Source of the DNA: Thiococcus pfennigii
Lineage (GTDB): Bacteria > Pseudomonadota > Gammaproteobacteria > Chromatiales > Chromatiaceae
Direction: 5' to 3'
NCBI RefSeq assembly: GCF_016583835.1
Contig: NZ_NRRW01000028.1
Span: forward strand, 1-50,452
Length of the DNA stretch: 50,452 nt
Shown: in pieces, positions 47,437-50,452 of the stretch
Layout: each line of letters opens with the position of its first letter
Position numbering within the stretch: position 1 is the stretch's first letter
Notes under the pieces: generated by a model
Told to the model about the DNA's origin: nothing
The model's input: the letters and a program-made list of their open reading frames with translations, nothing else
Databases searched by the model: none
Program-made: the position numbers and the translations under genes

Positions 47437-48537
47437 TCAGCGCCGCCGCGGTTCGCCTGCGCAGGCGGCCATGTAGGCTGCCGACTGCATCTCGGTCAGG
47501 CGGCTGAGGAGCCGCTCGTGGGGGAAGTGTTCGAGGTCTCCGCCGTAGAGCTCGGCGAGCGGCGCCGCGGCGGACAGAATCAGCTTGATGCGCCGGTCGT
47601 AGAGTTCATCGACCAGGTGCACGAAGCGTCGCGCGGCGGCCTCGTGGCGCGCCGTCAGCACCGGCACGTCCGAGAGCAGTAGGGTGTTGAACTCCCGGGC
47701 CAGCTCGATGTAGTCCGCGGTCGCCCGCGCCGAGCCGCAGAGGGCGGCGAAGTCGAGCCAGACCACGTCGGCGCCGACCCCGCGCACCGGTATCTTGCGG
47801 CCGTTGACCGTCAGTGTCGTGTCTGGCGATCGATGTTGGCCCGTGAGCTGCGCGAAGCAGCGCTCCAGCTCGGTATTCGCCGCGCCGTCGGCCCCGACGA
47901 AGTAGACACCGGCCGCGGTCAAGGTGCGCAGCCGGTAATCCGTCGTCCCGGTCAGCTCGACCACGCGGGTATGCCGCTCCAGCAGCTCGATGGCCGGCAG
48001 GAAGCGCTGTCGCTGGAGGCCGTTGCGGTAGAGTTCGCGTGGCGGGGTGTTGGCCGTCGTCACCAGGGTCAGGCCGCGGGCGAACAGGGCGCGCAGCAGG
48101 CCGTAGAGGATCATGGCATCGGCGATGTCGTTGACGAGGAACTCGTCGAGGCACAGGACCCGCACCTCGCGCCGTAGCTGTTCGGCGACCACCTCCAGCG
48201 GATCCGGCTGCTTGGGCAGCCCGGCGAGCGAGGCGTGGATGTCGCGCATGAAGTGATGGAAATGCAGCCGCCGCTTGCCGGGTAGCGGCAGCGCCTCGAC
48301 GAACCAGTCCATGAGGTAGGTCTTGCCCCGTCCGACCGGACCCCAGAGGTAGAGCCCCGGCACTGGTGTTGCGTCCGCGGGGCTCCGCCAGCGGCCGAGC
48401 AGACCTCGACCGGGCGGGCCGGACGGCCGAGCCGGGGTGGCGGCGAGGGCCGCGTGCAGCGCCGCCAGCTGCTCGGCGACGGCGCGCTGGGACGGATCGA
48501 AGGGGGTGAAGTCGGCCGGCAGCGGCGTTCGGATCAC
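47437..48537 (-). CDS. zapE: Cell division ATPase ZapE (AFG1 family)
   Basis: 366 aa. Walker A GPVGRGKT (66-73), Walker B VLCLDEF (about 128-134), FHHFMRDIHASL, TTANTPPRELYRNGLQRQRF and C-terminal FVHLVDELYDRRIKL. Binds FtsZ and tunes ring constriction in E. coli; homologues act in membrane protein quality control. Full length, monocistronic here. Confidence 0.95.
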   Translation of the reverse strand: MIRTPLPADFTPFDPSQRAVAEQLAALHAALAATPARPSGPPGRGLLGRWRSPADATPVPGLYLWGPVGRGKTYLMDWFVEALPLPGKRRLHFHHFMRDIHASLAGLPKQPDPLEVVAEQLRREVRVLCLDEFLVNDIADAMILYGLLRALFARGLTLVTTANTPPRELYRNGLQRQRFLPAIELLERHTRVVELTGTTDYRLRTLTAAGVYFVGADGAANTELERCFAQLTGQHRSPDTTLTVNGRKIPVRGVGADVVWLDFAALCGSARATADYIELAREFNTLLLSDVPVLTARHEAAARRFVHLVDELYDRRIKLILSAAAPLAELYGGDLEHFPHERLLSRLTEMQSAAYMAACAGEPRRR

Positions 48538-48664
48538 AGTAGGCGTTTGGCGGGTTGGCGAGCCGCCACTCTACGCAGGCGAGACCGACCCGTCCACCTG
48601 ACGCCAGGCCGTCGCGTCCGGCTCGCTGTCGCGAGCGGTGATCGGCTATCTCGCCCGCCCCGAG

Positions 48665-48918
48665 CTGGGGAGGGTGTCTCAGGTCTCGTCTCTCGCTCGT
48701 TTCGGGCTAGGTCTGATCGATGGCTCGCCCACTCAGGATCGAATTTCCCTGCGCTCTGTTCCACATTACTTCCCGCGGAGATGCGCGCGAGGTATCAATC
48801 ACGTGAGCCTGTATCCCGATCGAGTCCAGGTCCTTGAAGCAGCCTACGCCAGCGGCGGGTACATTCTCGAAACAGTCGGCGGCCATTTTGGCCTGCATTA
48901 CGAGACACTATCTTCTTG
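48665..48918 (+). pseudogene. RAYT transposase relic R4
   Basis: Best-preserved N terminus: from ATG at 48719 it reads MARPLRIEFPCALFHITSRG then DARE, the textbook RAYT start. It then shifts frame at the shared deletion junction and continues VSLYPDRVQVLEAAYASGGY and ETVGGHFGLHY from the C-terminal domain. About 85 codons remain of an expected 220 or more. Lies in the 641-bp zapE-FadL gap. Confidence 0.75.
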
Positions 48919-48979
48919 ATCGCATGACACATGCGGAGCCCGCTGTTGCAGGGAGCGGCTTCAGCTTCCTGCGGTCGCT

Positions 48980-49021
48980 GGCCAGGGACTGCCGGTATAC
49001 CGGCGCCCGGTCCCTATGGCC
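48980..49021. repeat. Inverted repeat with inner 14-bp palindrome
   Basis: Outer arms GGCCAGGGAC (48980) and GTCCCTATGGCC (49010-49021) enclose the perfect palindrome GCCGGTATACCGGC (48991-49004). The preceding GGGAGCGGCTTCAG (about 48950) resembles a degraded REP. No gene is seen in 48919-49178. Confidence 0.5.
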
Positions 49022-49178
49022 GTAATCGACTGGGCCGTCCGAGAAGCGGACGAGCCAGGCGCACCCGGGGTCGAGCCGATCGATCCATCGCTGTGCGCAG
49101 GTCGCTGATGCCTGCCTGGTCAGATCGGGAAGATGCCACGATTCGAGACCTGGCCCCGCCGTTTGGACCCGCCGTTAC

Positions 49179-50324
49179 TCAGAAGCGGTGACTGTAGCTC
49201 AGATTGACCGAGTCCTGACTCATCGAACTGGTCAAGCCGATGAGGGGATTCGTGTTGGTCTCCTCGGCCTCGAAGGCGTGTACATAGGCGAGGTCGAACT
49301 GCCCTCGCTTTCCCACCCGAACACCGGCGCCGAGCATGAGGTGCTTTTCGGTGATCGCCTCGGCAAGGTGCTGTAGATAGTTCTCCGGCACCGGATCCTT
49401 GCCGTAGTTGAATCCGGCGCGCAGCCTGACCCGAGGTGTCAGCCGGTACTCGCCCCCGATCGAGAAGACCGTTTGGTCATCCCATTCCTGGTACATTTCG
49501 ATGTTGATCGTGCCCCCCGTGTCCGGCTCGAAGCGGATCTTCAGGGAATCCAATACATCAGACCACCGGTAATGCTTGATGTCGGCGACGAGCAGCAACC
49601 GCTCCGTCGCTTGCCAGGCTGCCCCAACCTTGATCGTGGCCGGCCACTGGAAGTCCTCGATCGCTGCAGAACCGGGGATGCCAACGAAATTGCTGCCCCG
49701 GCCGGCGTGAATCGAGGCGTCATCCGCCTCCAAGTCCTCTAGGTGCGTCTCGAACTGGTAACTCGCGCCGAAGGCCAGGGTGTCGCTCGCCCGGAAGACC
49801 AAGCCGACCTGACCACCGACACCCCAGCCGTCGAGTTTGTCCAAGTCGAAGTGTGCGTAGTTCGCCCCTGCCAGTCGCAGTGCGGTCGGACCCAATCCAA
49901 CGATGGCGGCGAGGTCGAAGGTCGCCACGCCAAGGGTCTGTCGTCCCGGCAGGACCATGTCGAAGAGCCCCTGCCTCGAGACGAGTTGTTTCATCGTCAT
50001 CCGACCGTAGACCGCGTCGAAACTCGCCCCGATGCTCAGGCGGTCATTGACCACGAGTGCCCACGGAAGGATCAAACGGCCGATCATCACCTCGCTCTCG
50101 TCCGGCAGGCCCGTCGGCTCCCCCGAGACGGGGTCCGCCGAGAGGAAGCTCTTCTTGCCATAGTTCGCGCCCATGCCCCCTTGCGAGAAGACGCCCAGTC
50201 CGTAAGAGACGCGCCCGCTCTTGACGATATAGCTGATGCTCGGCATGGCGAACCACTCGGCCTCGGAACTGGCGCTCCCGACCCCGGACATCCAAGTCTC
50301 GGCATCGACATGCATCATGTTCAC
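49179..50324 (-). CDS. FadL/OmpP1/TodX-family outer membrane protein, N terminus missing
   Basis: 381 aa of beta-barrel sequence ending SQDSVNLSYSHRF with the C-terminal Phe of outer-membrane proteins. SEAEWFAMPSISYIVKSGR, YGLGVFSQGGMGANYGK and GGEYRLTPRVRLRAGFNYG fit the FadL family of long-chain fatty acid/hydrophobic transporters. The family's signal peptide and about 60-80 following residues (N-terminal hatch with the NPAG motif) are absent. The frame stays open to the window edge without an ATG, but its translation does not look like FadL. Either a 5'-truncated pseudogene or disrupted by an insertion. Confidence 0.75.
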   Translation of the reverse strand: MNMMHVDAETWMSGVGSASSEAEWFAMPSISYIVKSGRVSYGLGVFSQGGMGANYGKKSFLSADPVSGEPTGLPDESEVMIGRLILPWALVVNDRLSIGASFDAVYGRMTMKQLVSRQGLFDMVLPGRQTLGVATFDLAAIVGLGPTALRLAGANYAHFDLDKLDGWGVGGQVGLVFRASDTLAFGASYQFETHLEDLEADDASIHAGRGSNFVGIPGSAAIEDFQWPATIKVGAAWQATERLLLVADIKHYRWSDVLDSLKIRFEPDTGGTINIEMYQEWDDQTVFSIGGEYRLTPRVRLRAGFNYGKDPVPENYLQHLAEAITEKHLMLGAGVRVGKRGQFDLAYVHAFEAEETNTNPLIGLTSSMSQDSVNLSYSHRF

Positions 50325-50364
50325 GCAACGGTGTCCGGTCCCAAAAGCCAGGACCTGTTGAATG

Positions 50365-50384
50365 AGGTCCCCTCTCGGGGACCT
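50365..50384. repeat. Small hairpin upstream of the FadL-like gene
   Basis: AGGTCCCC and GGGGACCT arms around TCTC. It lies where the gene's missing 5' part should be. The remainder of 50325-50452 shows no recognisable gene. Confidence 0.6.
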
Positions 50385-50452
50385 GGCACGCCGTAGGCGA
50401 GCGCGGCACGTCTCCGGGTGGTTTTTCGACCCGCAGTGGATTGAGAGCCTCT

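Overview
High-GC gammaproteobacterial chromosome. Conserved blocks in typical proteobacterial order (rpsU-yqeY-dnaG divergent from tsaD; ybgC-tolQRAB-pal-cpoB-queE; tpiA-secG-tRNA-Leu-nuoA..N) together with a sulfide:quinone oxidoreductase and a TauE/SafE-type exporter suggest a sulfur-oxidising lineage, plausibly a purple sulfur bacterium (Chromatiaceae). That placement is inference: no photosynthesis gene or rRNA is present in the window to confirm it.

Layout. 1-2.0 kb: macromolecular-synthesis operon on the minus strand (rpsU, yqeY, dnaG cut by the window edge). 2.2-2.35 kb: a small TIR/TSD element (copy A). 2.4-7.7 kb: tsaD, plsY, folB, folK, a DUF2452 gene, a pteridine reductase-like SDR and a MidA/NDUFAF7-type methyltransferase. 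7.7-12.1 kb: an NDUFA9-like protein, a TauE/SafE permease, two very small membrane-associated ORFs (41 and 51 aa), MITE copy B and sulfide:quinone oxidoreductase. 12.5-18.4 kb: the Tol-Pal envelope operon followed by queE. 18.4-20.9 kb: DUF427, REP repeats, DUF938 methyltransferase, fatty acid desaturase.

21.1-26.3 kb: the most interesting block, a two-gene operon of a KAP-family P-loop NTPase and a 1177-aa NACHT ATPase whose genes overlap by ATGA. The NACHT gene carries a 297-bp hexanucleotide tract encoding about 50 Ser-Leu/Ser-Arg/Ser-Gln dipeptides. By analogy with known bacterial NACHT and KAP proteins it is a candidate conflict/anti-phage signalling system, but no function is shown by the sequence.

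26.3-28.5 kb: smpB, tpiA, secG, tRNA-Leu(GAG). 28.5-43.5 kb: a complete 14-gene respiratory complex I operon nuoABCDEFGHIJKLMN with a near-consensus sigma-70 promoter. 43.5-47.4 kb: a small accessory island made of a low-GC two-gene cassette of unknown function, a ParD/ParE toxin-antitoxin pair, a TumE/TumA-type pair with a shortened toxin, and repeated internally deleted relics of a REP-associated (RAYT) transposase, with a perfect 51-bp palindrome and short tandem repeats. 47.4-48.5 kb: zapE. 48.6-50.45 kb: a fourth RAYT relic and a FadL-family outer membrane protein whose 5' end looks disrupted or lies outside the window.
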